Positions 1-11,335 are shown, counted from the stretch's first letter. The stretch is DNA of 64,000 nt from Hsuehochloa calcarea (GCA_036346395.1 CM070604.1:30841662-30905661); one strand, 5' to 3'. Notes: generated by a model not told the origin, from the sequence alone. A program made the numbers and translations.

Positions 1-1506
1 CTTCTAGCTAAAAATTCACACGGGCCTACAATAATGTGAGAAACAAAAGAGAGGTGGTCCGTGACATGCTATGAATGTGGTGAGCTCAATCATATCCGCA
101 AATTGTCCCAAGTCGAAAGGTAAGAGCAATCATAAGGAAGGAAAGCCGACTTGGAAGAAGCCTCCTTTCAACAAATCAAGGTATGAGGCTAATAAGCTTG
201 TGAAGGCTGCTCACCGGGTCCTTGCCGCTTTGAGGATCAATCCTTGAGCGATGTGGATACCGGGAGTGAGGAGGACAAGGAGGAGGAGATCCCTCAAGGC
301 AAAAAGAAAGGGAAGGCCAAAGACTTCACTGGCATGTGCTTCATGGCTGACACCGACAACATTGATGATGATGAGGTATCTTTTTCTTATGATGATCTTT
401 CTGCTAAATATGATTCTATAGTTGAGCAATTGCTTAGTCAAGATGAAGCGCTAGAATTTGTTATGACAAAAAATAAGAAATTAGAGTCAAAGATTAACAA
501 ACTAAAAGTAGAGCTTAAAAATGCTAAGACTCTTGAACCTGATGAATGTTTATCTTGTCATGCTATGCACTCAGAAATTACTAAGTTACAAACTGCTCAT
601 AATATTTCTGTACAACAACTCGAGAATGCTAGATCTGAACTAAATGAAATTAAAAGTGCTCCTTGTGAAAAATGTTTAGAATCTAGTAAATTGATTGCTT
701 TTGATGTATTTGATTCTAGCCCTTGCACTTCATGTTTAGAAAAAGAACGTGAAATCAAAGATATCTTAGAAGCTGCTAGAGTCAAATATGCTAAGCTTAA
801 GGACAATATTGAAAATACTACTTGTGCTTCTTGTTCCACTCTTAAGCTTGAAATTGCTTTGTATAAGGAAAAATCTATGAATAAAACTTGTGATGCTTGT
901 GTTAACTTGAGAAAAGAAAATGCTTACCTTCATGATACATTAGAGAAATTTTCTAAAGGTAAGAAACAATTAAACATGATTCTTGACAAGTCTAAAACTC
1001 CTTATAAGAAGCAAGGTTTAGGATTCAATTCTTTTCAAGACAATTCAAACCCAAAAGTCATTCAAGTCTTGGAAAAAGGTTTAATTGAATTCAAAACCCA
1101 ACCTGCAAAAATATCTTTTAAATCTGCAGGCTTTGCTCAACCTTGTATAAATTCAAATGGTGCTTCTTCTAGTGGTACCAAATACCATTGCACTTATTGC
1201 AAGAAAGGTGGGCACTTGATTGAATTCTGTTGGCGTAGGTTGAAAAATGATAGGAAAATTTTTGATAGAATTTCATTCATGCAACCTAGAGCTTCTATGA
1301 GACATGGTAACACTGAAAAGAATAAACCTGGATTAGGATTTTTCTCTCATGCAAATCATTATGTTTCTAGATATCCTAATTCTAATGTTTATCGATCATG
1401 GTCCGATCATTGGTGGTCACCGGTCCGACCGCTTTGGTCGCCGGTTCGACCGCCACCAACGCCGGCCGACCAGCCATGGACAGCTTCAAGTCTCATTTTA
1501 ATTTAA
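1..1506 (+). pseudogene. gag remnant of copia element (CCHC and CxxC repeats)
   Basis: This would encode the capsid/nucleocapsid polyprotein. A first zinc knuckle is visible around 67-110 (CYECGE...H) but is broken by a frameshift and stop. From 244 a 420-codon frame is open. It is lysine/glutamate rich and coiled-coil-like with spaced CxxC pairs (CLSC, CEKC, CTSC, CASC, CDAC). At about residues 317-330 it carries a good CX2CX4HX4C knuckle (CTYCKKGGHLIEFC). The last 30 residues are tryptophan/proline rich because the DNA there (about 1395-1480) holds copies of the CGGTC-N-GACCG-type motif found in the LTRs. Repeated CxxC pairs in a coiled coil recur in the gag of the element at 9428. The open start at 244 is not the true N-terminus. 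Confidence 0.75.
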
Positions 1507-1661
1507 ACATTGCTCATAACCGAATGTTAGATGAAATCAAGGATAGTACTTCTGGTTTGTATACTCCTTGCAGACGTGTGTCTCAGTACTGGATTCCTAA
1601 ATCATGTTTATCTAACCCCAGTATTGAGACACATCGTTCTTTTGTTCCTTGATTTTCGTGA

Positions 1662-1949
1662 TTATCGCGAAAAGGGAAGAACACGTGGTTCGTTGACTCC
1701 GGATGTTCACGCCACATGACCGGGAACTCAAAATGGTTCACCTCTTTCACGCGAGTAACAGGTGATGACTTCATCACCTTTGGAGATGACACACAAGGGC
1801 GAATTGAAGGAACAAGATCAATTAAGGTGACAGAGAGCATTTTTGTGGAGGAAGATGAGGACGAAGCTAATATCATTCCTTCATCTGCTGCTACTGAAGC
1901 GCCCATACTGATACAAGAACCTCGCTACGCCTACTTCACCTTCGCTTGA
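1662..1949 (+). pseudogene. copia aspartic protease remnant, fused to post-integrase sequence
   Basis: The frame contains the retropepsin active site DSG (1695-1703) in the copia context WFVDSGCSRHMTG, so the catalytic triplet is intact. It would process the gag-pol polyprotein. After about 40 more residues the frame passes straight into acidic linker sequence that normally lies after integrase. The whole integrase (HHCC and DDE parts) appears deleted at about 1810-1850. A stop follows at 1947-1949. The absence of integrase alone makes the element unable to insert itself. Confidence 0.65.
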
Positions 1950-2079
1950 GGCTCTCGCCGCATCCTCATCATCGCTAGATACTGCGGAGGTCGAAGAAAC
2001 AAAGATCTCACCCGGCGCCCACTTCGCATTCAGAGACAAAGATCCTCCGGAATGTATAATAGGTAATCTACATGAGCGA

Positions 2080-3206
2080 GTCACTCGCTCCAGGTATAAT
2101 GATCCAAATCTCTACTCTCATTCGGCTTTTGTTGCTTCTTTTGAACCCCGCGATATATCACATGCTTTATCTGATTCTAGCTGGGTAAATGCCATGCATG
2201 AGGAGTTAGAGAATTTTGAAAGAAACAAAGTTTGGAACCTAGTGGAACCTCCTAGTGGTCATAATGTTATAGGAACCCGTTGGGTGTTTAAGAATAAACA
2301 AGGTGAGGATGGTTCTGTGGTTAGAAATAAGGCCAGATTGGTAGCTCAGGGTTTCAGCCAAGTTGAGGGGTTAGATTTTGATGAGACATTTGCTCCTGTT
2401 GCTAGACTAGAAGCCATTCGTGATTCTCGCTTGCATTTGCTGCATCAAAAGGTTTTAAATTATATCAGATCGATGTTAAAAGTGCCTTTTTAAATGGTTT
2501 CATAGATGAGGAAGTGTATGTTAAGCAACCCCCTGGTTTTGAGGATCCTAAATATCTAAATCGTGTTTTCAAGCTATCTAAAGCATTGTATGGTCTTAAA
2601 CAAGCCCCTAGAGCCTGGTATGATAGACTTAAGACCTTCTTGCTTAAAAATAATTTTGAAATGGGTAAAGTGGATAAAACTCTATTCATTCTTAGACGTG
2701 ACAATGACTTCCTGCTTGCTCAAATTTATGTGGATGATATTATCTTTGGTGGTTCCTCTAATGCTCTTGTTTCCAGCTTTTCTGACACTATGTCCAGGGA
2801 ATTTCAGATGAGTATGATGGGAGAGCTTAATTACTTTTTGGGACTTCAAATCAAGCAATGCAAGGAAGGAACTTTTATCCATCAGACGAAGTACACTAAA
2901 GATCTACTAAAATGCTTCAACATGGGTGACTGCAAGCCAATTTCCACTCCCATGGCAACTTCGATCGCTTTGGATCCGGATGAGGAAGGAGAAGTCGTGG
3001 ATCAACGCGAGTACCGCAAAGATGATCGGCTCCTTCAGTATTTGACGGCCTCGAGACCGGACATTCACTTCACGGTATGCCTTTGTGCAAGATTTCAGGC
3101 GTCTCCGAGAACTTCCCATCGCCAAGCCGTTAAGCGCATATTCAGGTATTTACACTCTACCCTCTTATATGGCATTTGGTATTCTGCTCTTCACTTTGTC
3201 CATTAG
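2080..3206 (+). pseudogene. copia reverse transcriptase (RVT_2), frameshifted
   Basis: This is the polymerase domain that copies the element RNA. The N-terminal part (ORF 2194-2493) has the RVT_2 hallmarks [25 protein letters not shown] and [10 protein letters not shown] shift near 2430-2510 moves the rest into another frame (2514-3206), which begins with the [10 protein letters not shown] and [13 protein letters not shown] blocks. The catalytic YVDD is intact at 2727-2738. The C-terminal end reads into the connection and RNase H ([15 protein letters not shown]). Codon use is AT-rich, unlike the host gene at 22222. I am confident of the family; the copy is not functional as it stands. Confidence 0.85.
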
Positions 3207-3640
3207 AGGTTTTTCAGATTCGATTTTGGGTCGTTTGCTAGATAGGAAGAGTACCTCGTGCACCGTCACTTCCTAGGCACTTCTCTTGTATCTTGGTCTT
3301 CTAGGAAGCGGTCTTACAGACAATCCACCAAGCGGAGTATGTAGTCACGCTAGTTGTCAGAGCTGATTTTGTGGATGACGCCCACTTTGAAAGATTATGG
3401 GTTAAACTTTGCTAGTGTTCCTCTTTTACGTGATAACACTTCGCTATTAATATTGCTAAAAACCCAAAGGCAACATTCTAGGACTAAGCACATAGACATT
3501 CGCTTTCACTTCCTTAAAGATCATGTTGAAAAAGGTGATATTGTGATGCACTTCAGAGAGTCCAAGCTCAATTGGCGATATTCTTACCAAGCCTTTAGAT
3601 CAAACCGATTTTCCTCATTAAGAAGCGAGTTAGGGTAATT
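3207..3640 (+). pseudogene. copia RNase H remnant
   Basis: This sequence continues the polyprotein after RT. Recognisable blocks are the DRKSTS box near 3241-3258, a degraded stretch matching the SWSSRKQ region near 3290-3310, and the KHIDIRFHFLKDHVEKGDI block in the frame 3354-3638. Several frameshifts and stops separate them. It ends near 3638, after which no coding signal remains until the LTR. Confidence 0.6.
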
Positions 3641-5489
3641 TATCCTTATGGGTTGGTTTGAGGGGAGTTTGATCTTTTCTTATCTTTCCTTGTTCTTTTG
3701 ATCTTTTATTGTTCTTTTCCAACTTAGTGATCTTTTCAACTTTTTCGTTTTTAGGCTTTTTAATTGTATCTCATTGTGTCATATTGCATTCATATGAAAA
3801 CTTCAACAAGTGGTTACAACAAATGGTATGAAAAATCCAAAAAGATGCATTGTAATATAAGGTTTTCTGCTTATTTTTAAAAAATTGATGAAGCTTTGCC
3901 TATTACCCTTTAGAGCTTTTGTATTTCAATTCTTGCTCAATGTCATGTCTAGTTCTTTGACTTGCTAGAATTATCATGCTTTTACATGTGTAGCTAAGTC
4001 TTTGCTATATGAGCTAGAACCTTTTAAAAACAACTCAAACTAAGAAATTGCTATTTTGTGGATGTTTTAGCGAGTTGCGCAATTAGTGCTCCTCTTGTGA
4101 CATTGGCCCTGTCAGAATTGCTTTGTTAGCTCTTTGATCTAAAATTGACCATTACTTGAGCTTTTGTGTTCTTGAGATTCTAAAACTGCTCATGTGAAAA
4201 ATGAAAATCAAAATCAAGATTGTCTTATGCTTAAATTGTGCCAAACTATTCTTACGAGACTGCTTGTCAAATGACATGAACTTGGAGATAGTTTGATGAA
4301 CCAGACGATCTCATGGGGACTGCTTGTCAGAAATGACATGAACCTCAAGATTTGTCGCCTGTAGAAGCTTAGAAAGAGTTTGTGGATGGCTCCTAGTCCA
4401 GGATCTTCTTTACTAAGATATACCTTTAATCAACTTTTGGTCGAAGCTTAGGATGAGTTTGTGGATGGCTCCTAGTCCAGGATCTTATCACTAAGTTAGA
4501 TCATTAGTCAACTTCAATATTCAATGCAAATAAAAAAAATGTGTTGACAAATGGGCGTTTCCAAAATATTGAGCAAAATGATTCAATACGGGACTTGATT
4601 GACTCTTAATGTGGTCTTTGTTAGATTTTTGATCTCACTTTGACATTTTGACATGGCCAATTTCACTTTAGGATCCTCGTTGATGAACTTGTTTGAATTT
4701 GAAGCGTTGCTTAAATTGATCAAATCTATCGCTTTACTTTTGAGCCTTTGTGCTTAGCTTTGATATATATGTCTTACCATGATCTTGCTAGCGCCACAGC
4801 TTGATATGTCGTTTGTGCAATATTAGAGATACTAGCTTGTTCTTTTGGGTAATCTCCAAAGCTTCTTGTAATCAAAAATTGAAAAATACAAAAATTGAAG
4901 CCACTCCATTGCACTTCATGCATATTCCTCTTTATGCTTCTCTTGTTTCTGCTTCTTCCTTTATTTTCTATTTGTTATCTCTGGATGAGAGGAAGGCGTG
5001 ATTCCTTGATGAATCCATTGTCAAAGGGGGAGAAGATGTGTTAAATGAGAAGAGAAGATGTGTTAATGAGAATATATTTCTTTGTTGGGGGAGAAGTTTG
5101 TACAAAGGGGAGAAACTGAAAATTTAAAAAATTAAGGATCATAGTGAGGGGGAGTTCTTGAGTTGCATTCTTATTGTCTTATTGTATATTATGAACTTGA
5201 ATTGCATTCTTTTATCCTCACAATGATCATAGGTCAATTGAACAATTGTTGTTTCATATGGACCTTATGTGAGAGTTTTGACCCTTTTCTGGAAATCAAA
5301 GTTTTTATGCTTTCTTTTGCCTTGTCTCACATGCCTATACTATTCTGATGCCAGCTTGGTCATGTTCATTGCTTTTTCTTGCTTATGGACCAAGTTGTGC
5401 ATTTGTGCGAAAACTGCGAGTAAACTCGTTTTCAAACCTCTTACTTACATTTTCTGGATAATTGCCAATGTGTTCATCAAGGGGGAGAT
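3641..5489 (+). other. non-coding 3' internal region with multiple polypurine tracts
   Basis: These 1.85 kb between RNase H and the 3' LTR hold no convincing ORF. They contain repeated purine tracts of the form AAAGGGGGAGA near 5027, 5087, 5106 and 5151. The last one (5481-5487) lies directly before the LTR start and is the likely plus-strand primer. Multiple such tracts are described for Sireviruses. The same arrangement is seen on the minus strand at 63108-63560, so the two elements belong to one family. Confidence 0.6.
4364..4500 (+). repeat. 79-bp direct duplication in retroelement 3' region
   Basis: The block starting GAAGCTTAG and containing GTGGATGGCTCCTAGTCC occurs at 4364-4424 and again from 4443, an offset of 79 bp. 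A second pair (GACTGCTTGTCA...ATGACATGAAC) lies just upstream, at about 4259-4282 and 4318-4343. Confidence 0.7.
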
Positions 5490-7317
5490 TGTGGATTTCA
5501 TGGGGATATGTCCCAGATCTTAGGATGATGTGACAATTGGCAATGGCGTTTACGGTTTGTAGTTTCACGTGTTTTCGACAAAGCTACAGGTATTCTGGAC
5601 AGGGGCGGTCCGACCGGTCCTTGCACGGCGGTCCGACCGGTCCCAAATCGGTCGGACCGGCCATGTGGGGCGGTCGGACCGGCGGTGACCTAAAAGTGTT
5701 CAAAACGAGCTGGGCCAAAAATAGGTGTTGTAGGCAAGTGAGGGGATCCCAATGCACTTGGTCTCATAATTTTTGGAGTCTCCAGTAAGAAGTTCTATTC
5801 GTTTTTAATTTCCAGAAGGTTTCGGAATTTGGGAGTTTGAATTTCGGCTAAGTCCCAAGGGGCGGTCCGACCGGCTCACAGGGAGCGGTCCGACCGGCCA
5901 TGGGGCGGTCCGACCGGCCATGGGGCGGTCCGACCGGCTCACCTGGAGCGGTCAGACCGGTAATAACTTGAACGTCCGCCAACTTCGTGGCGATGTTGTT
6001 TTGTTAGGTCAAAGTCATTGGTTTCATGGCATATGATTTGCATGATGCATGTTTTGACTAACATGGGTCAAGTTGTGAAGAACTTGTTCCCGAATTCGTG
6101 TTTGCTTGTCTGTGGTTGTGCAGGTTGCTTGGTGGTCAACGACGGTCAACGGCGAGGAGGATCGGGACTAGACTTGGAGAGTTGAGGTCCAGAACGATCG
6201 ACGATGCCGGGTGAGGTCAACGACTCAAGCGTGACACAAGATGGACAATGGTGACCTATTGGCAAATCCATGACGCATGGTGAAGCGGTTTAGGTCAAAA
6301 GGTTAAAGACGGCGCTTTGCGGCGCAAGCGTGTGTGACCCGCTTGTTAGTGGGCCTTAACGGAGCCCAATAGAGTCAAACCCTAGGAGTCTAGGCCTCCA
6401 CTATAAATAGGAGGAGATGGTGGCTGCACCTCTCTCTCACTCGCCTTTTATGTTTCAAAACCCTAATTGTCTTTAGGGAGTTGAGGTGGAGGCAAGGGCT
6501 CTTGATGGTTTGTGGTGAATTTCATGATCTTTGATTGTCCATCGATCCATGATGGTGTGGATGTAATCCAACAATCACGAAATCAATCTATGCAAGGTTT
6601 GCTTGAGATAAGTCTCTTTCGTTCTTGCTTTCAATTTCGTGTTCTTAGGGCTTTCTTTGATCCGCGAGTTTGTGATTGATTCTTTCACATGAATTAGCTT
6701 GCTGTGATATGTGTGAATCTATCTAGCATCATCTTGATCATCAATCTCTCACGAACAAGCTTTAGGATCAAGTTTTCGTTCTTGCCCTGCTTTAGACCTT
6801 CGTTAATCAATTGGCAATTGCTCAAGATCGCTCCAAGAATTATCATAATATTCGATTGGAATAGGTTCTCAATAGCATATAGAAGGTGTGTGCAAAGTTT
6901 CATAAAGATTAGAGTTGAGAATCAAAAGTTTCACCTAATTGCAACTTCGTCATCGGCCGATTTTATCAAGCTGCAGATCGGTTCGAGTCGGCCGGTCGGA
7001 TCGCCGTCATCACCGGTCGACCGATTTTGGAGCGGTCCGACCGCCAGCATAACGCTGGTCGGACCGCCCGGCAATCGGTCCGACCGATTGGGTCCAGCGG
7101 TCAGACCGCCCGTGCTGTGAGTCTTTGCAATCTTAGTTGATTTTGGTAACATTGCTTAGGGGTTTAATTGGATTCAATACTAGTCTTCCGCTGTACTGGT
7201 ATATTGATCTTCATAGCTTTCTAATAGCTACTGGAGTGAAATTGTATTGAGTTCATAATTTGTGAAAAAGTGAGCGTGCTCCTATTCACCCCCTCTAGTC
7301 GCCTTTACGGTCCAACA
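5490..7317 (+). repeat. 3' LTR of Sirevirus-like element
   Basis: The LTR runs from TGTGGATTTC, directly after the purine tract, to GGTCCAACA. It starts TG and ends CA. It aligns with the LTRs at 9428-11321 and 18587-20469: the same ATGTG..GATCT opening, the same TATA region, and the same CCTATTCACC..CTAGTCGCCTTT end. Two clusters of the 11-bp dyad CGGTC-N-GACCG lie at about 5600-5960 and 6980-7115, one on each side of the promoter. Confidence 0.85.
6402..6409 (+). promoter_or_regulatory. TATA box of the LTR promoter
   Basis: TATAAATA sits in the middle of the LTR at the same relative place as the TATAAATA in the two LTRs of the next element. It marks the probable start of the element RNA. 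Confidence 0.6.
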
Positions 7318-7324
7318 TATACAA

Positions 7325-7862
7325 TCACTGATGTCTACTACTAACACCTGTTTGTGATATGTGTCCAATCATAGACGGCTACCACCAACACCCATCTATG
7401 ATATGTCGCATATCACAGACAGCTACTATAAAAAACCGTCTGTAATATGAAGAATATCACAGAAGGTTTTTATAGGGAACTGTCTGTGATAGTATGCCTT
7501 CATTACCAATTTCTATAAAAAAAACCGTCTGTGATATATAGAATATCACAAATGGTTTTTATAGGAAACCGTATGTGATAGTAAGACTTCACAGGCGGTT
7601 TCTATAAAAAAATTATCTGTGATATGTGGGATATCACAGACAAATAGGATATTACAGACGATTTTTCGTTGAAACCGTCTATGAAGTCATACCAACATAG
7701 ACGGTTTTCTATTAAAACCGTCTGTGTTGTGACTTTTCACAGATGGCTCACAAACCATCTGTGATAACCGCCTGTTATCACGGACACATAGATTGAGATG
7801 GTTCACAAACCATCTATGATGACGGTTTGAGGCCGTCTGTGATGACCCTCTTTGTAGTAGTG
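7325..7862. mobile_element. short non-autonomous CACTA element
   Basis: The right end reads TTTGTAGTAGTG, which is CACTACTACAAA on the other strand, a CACTA-type terminus. The body consists of alternating copies of ACCGTCTGTGAT and its complement, the subterminal repeat also seen in the larger CACTA at 36907-39475. The left terminus is degraded (CACTGATG...). No coding sequence is present. The left boundary is approximate. Confidence 0.65.
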
Positions 7863-8821
7863 TGCCCCTGTAGGAAATGATCCTATTGTGTATACATTAG
7901 TACATAAAAAGTTTATCTACAATATGTAAGATCGGGGAGGCTGACTAGAGGGGGGTGTGAATAGACAGTTTTAAAAATCTTTTGGTTAAAACCAATTTCT
8001 AATGCGAAAGAGTAAGTCAAATCGGTTTTACACAATTAAGGTCTAAAACAACTAGTCTCACTAAGCACACCAACAATATAAGACTATGTCAATGATAGTA
8101 AATATACAAAGACATGAAAATAATTTAATTGTAGGAATGTAAATTACACAAGGTAAATAACTAGAGAGCAAACCATAAAGACGCAAGGACTTTTTACCGT
8201 GGTGTTCGGAGACTTACTGGTCTCACCTAATCCACGATGAGGTAAGTCCAAACTAATTGGACCGGCTTCACGAATTAAGCCAAACACCTCAATTCTACTA
8301 GTGGTAGCTCTTTCGCGCTCCAGGTTGGTGAGCTCTAACCTTCATAACATGCCGGGTCTCTACACAATCTTCTTTGAAGAGATCACCGAACACGAAGCCT
8401 CTAACGCCATCTAGGAGTCGGCAAACTCCAAGAGTAGTAAATCAAGCCACTTGCTTGACTCTCACCACGTGCAACGAATGCACAAGCTCAGTTAGATATG
8501 AAATCCAACTCTAGATGCAATACATGTAACTAAAGACCTCTCTCCTTGCTCATAAGGTGCAACACATGCACAATTGATAGGAGAAGCTCACACTAGCTCA
8601 ATAGAATAAAATTGGAGTGCCAAAGGTTGTTTCACAACCAACTAAGGGAGTCTTTATAGCCCCCACAACCGAAAATAGCCGTTACGGTCACTTTTCTGGA
8701 AAAATCAGGATTTACGGTAGTATCGCCATTGAAACCCGGCTATAACGGAGCTTCCATTTTCCAGAGCTCAAGAATTGTAAAAAATATCTTCTCTGAAAAA
8801 CTCATACCACCATGTAAATAT

Positions 8822-9076
8822 CGGTACTACCGCACTCCGGTAGTACCGCTCAAGAGAATGCGGTCATACCAATTCAAGGGAGATTAAAACTTCCCAAAAC
8901 ACGCTCTCTGTAATATACGTATCACCAGATAAATATCGGTACTACCTACTTGCGGTAGTACCGTAGCTGAAGTGTGGTCGTTCCGATTTTCAGAGATTCA
9001 AAACATCCAAAAATATGCTCTCTGAAAAATACATACCGAAAAACAATTATCGGTACTACCGACTTGTGGTAGTACC
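8822..9076. repeat. three regularly spaced hairpins in antisense LTR
   Basis: The first hairpin is perfect: CGGTACTACCG (8822-8832), a 5-base loop CACTC, then CGGTAGTACCG (8838-8848). The second has arms at 8937-8946 and 8953-8963. The third has arms at 9051-9061 and about 9066-9077, with end-base mismatches. The repeat period is 115 and 114 bp. The intervening sequence, including a (C)TCTCTG..AATA block, is also repeated. Confidence 0.8.
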
Positions 9077-9422
9077 ACTTATCAACAGCGGTTATACCAT
9101 TTTTCAAAACAGTTTTCTATAAACTCAAATAAAAGCAATGCGTGAACCCTAACAATTTACTAAACACATTTACAAATTTAGATCATGCAACAAGAAGTAA
9201 GTATGTGGAATTCAACCATTTGCAAAACACATTTGCAAAGTATAGTCACATGATACAAGGATTAAATGCATGAGCCTCGATTATTTACAAAACACATTCG
9301 TAAATACTAGCATCATGCTATGGTCAGCTAGAGTAAGCGAGATTGAGCTATCAACACATGATAAGACTCAAGCTACTAGACAACACCCCTACCTATACTA
9401 GCAATCCGGTCTCCCAATCAAA

Positions 9423-9427
9423 CACCG
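9423..9427. repeat. target-site duplication CACCG (left)
   Basis: The 5 bases CACCG directly precede the 5' LTR at 9428 and recur directly after the 3' LTR at 20470-20474. Confidence 0.9.
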
Positions 9428-11321
9428 TGTGGATATCGTGAGGATATGTGCACGATCTCAGGATGATGAGTCAATTGGCAATGGCGTTGTTGGTTTGCAA
9501 AATCTCGTGTTTTCGGGTTTGCTCCAAGGCTGTCAGACCACAGGCGGTTTGACCGGTGGTGTCGGGCGGTCAGACCGCCCGTGGAGGAGTCCGACCGGCC
9601 ATGGTGGCCGGTCCGACCGCCAAAATGAAAATAGGTTTTGGAGCCGAGCCAAAATAGGTTGTGTAGGCAAGTGAGGGAGTCTCCGGATGTGGTCCAATCA
9701 TTTTGGAGCTCCCAACAAAAGTTCTATTCGCTTGAAAATTCCGAAGGTTTCGAATTTTGAGTTGAAAATTTGGCTAAGTCTTTTGGACCGGTCGACCGAT
9801 CATTGTGGGAGCGGTCCGACCGCATGAATCGGCCGGACCGCCCACGTGGTGGCGGCCGACCGCAATGGCTTGAAGGTTAGCCAAGTGTTGCATTGAGTTG
9901 GTTTTGATTGTGTTATTATATGAACTTCAATGCTTTATTGTTGTATATTGCATTATGGAACTAACGTGGGTCAAGTTGTGAAGAACTTGTTCCCGAAACG
10001 GTTTGTTTGTCTATTGTCGCGTGTGGCTTGCGTGTCAACGACGCCAACGGTGAGTGGATCGGGACTACGCTTGGAGAGCTGAGGTCCAGAACGATCAGGG
10101 ATACCGGGTGAGGTCGTGTGACACAAGCATGGTGCAGGATGGGCAAGATGGATCGAACGGGTGGTTCGTTACAGCTGGTTGGATCAGGCGGTGCGGATAT
10201 CGGTGCGAGTCTCTGGGAGGTTCCGATGGGATTCGGACAAGAGAGGCTTGGCGACGCGATGAGAACCGCTGATCAACCTACACGTGGTGAAGCAGACGTT
10301 TGCTTCAATAGTTATGTGTGTGTGGGTCCCATGTGTAAGTGACCCCAAAAGTGAAACCCTAGCTCTCTAGTATAAATAGAAAGGGGGGAGATGGAAAACT
10401 TTCCAAGCATTCATTTTAGCCCCTTCTTCCTTTTCTAGGGTTTGGAGGAGAGGAGAGGAGAACTAGGGTTTGGAGTGTGCTCCCTTGTTGAGCTCTTGCC
10501 CTCCTTGTTGGAGAGGCTTTGTAAGCATCTTGTGTGACCGAACAATCTTGTGATGCTCAATTGAAAGATCGTTTGCTCCCTTTTGTGTTCTTCTCCCTTT
10601 TGGATGATTTTGGTGCTTCCTTGATTCAAATGTTTATGCTTGGTCTCTTGGCCTACTTTATCTTGCTTTGATGTGTGGGATTACTCCTAGAGTCATCTAG
10701 ATCATCAATCCCCCACAAGCAAGTCTTGAATCAAGATTTTCACATTTCTAGGGTTTGTGCACTTCTTTGGTAAAATCTCAAGAGATCGATTCTGCGAAGT
10801 GGATCTGACGGATCGTCGCTAGAAATAGGTCTCTAATTTCATTAGGGAGGTGTGCTCGAAATTTGGTCAAGTTTTATTGGTTGAATCACAAGTTGGATCA
10901 AATTTCGTTTTGGATTTGGGTGGAGTTTTTCAGTACTGGACTCTACCGGTCTGACCGGTCTTTCAACGGCGGTCTGACCGCCCGTGTATTCAAACCGCTG
11001 GTTTGCCGGGTCGAACCGCTGTCCACCGGTCCGACCGCCAGTTAGTTGCCGGTCCGACCGCTGGTTGACCGTAGGTCCGACCGCTCGTGGTAGCCGGTCA
11101 GACCGCCAGTATCCAGTAAGGAACAGTGAGTTCTTTTCTCCGTGTGTGTCGTGTGGTTGAGGGGTTGATCAAATCCAACACAAGGCTTCCGTTGTGTGCT
11201 TACTGATCTTCTTAGCTTTCATAGCTAAAGGAGTAAAGTTCGTATTGGTTTTTGATTTAGGCGAGAAAGTTTTGAAAGCGCCTATTCACCCCCCCCCCCT
11301 AGTCGCCTTTCCGGTCCTACA
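9428..11321 (+). repeat. 5' LTR
   Basis: The LTR begins TG and ends CA. It carries dyad-motif clusters at about 9535-9870 and 10945-11115, and a C tract (11289-11299) near its end that is shorter in the 3' copy. The promoter lies between the two clusters. Confidence 0.92.
10371..10378 (+). promoter_or_regulatory. TATA box of 5' LTR
   Basis: TATAAATA is followed by an AG-rich leader. The identical box occurs in the 3' LTR at 19528-19535. Confidence 0.6.
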
Positions 11322-11323
11322 AG

Positions 11324-11335
11324 TGGTATCAGAGC
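11324..11335 (+). other. primer binding site (initiator Met tRNA)
   Basis: TGGTATCAGAGC, complementary to the 3' end of plant initiator-Met tRNA, begins two bases after the LTR. It fixes the LTR end at 11321 and the element orientation. Confidence 0.9.

Larger units (their letters stand above)
1..7317 (+). mobile_element. Sirevirus-like Ty1/copia retrotransposon, 5' end outside window
   Basis: The order is gag, protease, (missing integrase), reverse transcriptase, RNase H, a long non-coding 3' region and a 3' LTR, which is the Ty1/copia order. The long CxxC-rich coiled-coil gag, the 1.8-kb LTR and the several GGGGGAG purine tracts before the LTR fit the Sirevirus (SIRE1/Maximus) lineage. No long env-like ORF is present after RNase H. 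All coding parts are interrupted, so the copy is non-autonomous. The 5' LTR and primer site lie left of the window, so the target duplication cannot be tested. The lineage call comes from architecture, not from a phylogeny. Confidence 0.85.
7925..9427 (-). repeat. antisense Sirevirus-like LTR, first part (split by insertion)
   Basis: Read on the minus strand, this sequence ends in CTAGTC..CCTTACA-like LTR sequence. On the plus strand it starts TGTAAGATCGGGGAGGC and continues GACTAGAGGGGGGTG, the complement of the family's LTR end. It is cut at 9427 by the insertion at 9428 and resumes at 20475. It contains three hairpins built from CGGTACTACCG and its complement at 8822, 8937 and 9051. It is older and more divergent than the other LTRs. 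Confidence 0.6.

Noticed and set aside
5597..5960. Regular short repeats that might suggest a CRISPR-like array
   Set aside because: The units are 11-bp dyads with irregular spacing in plant LTRs. There is no uniform spacer length and no cas genes.
11324..11335. tRNA-like match at primer sites (also 47457 and 52892)
   Set aside because: Only the 12 bases complementary to initiator-Met tRNA are present, so these are primer sites and not tRNA genes.
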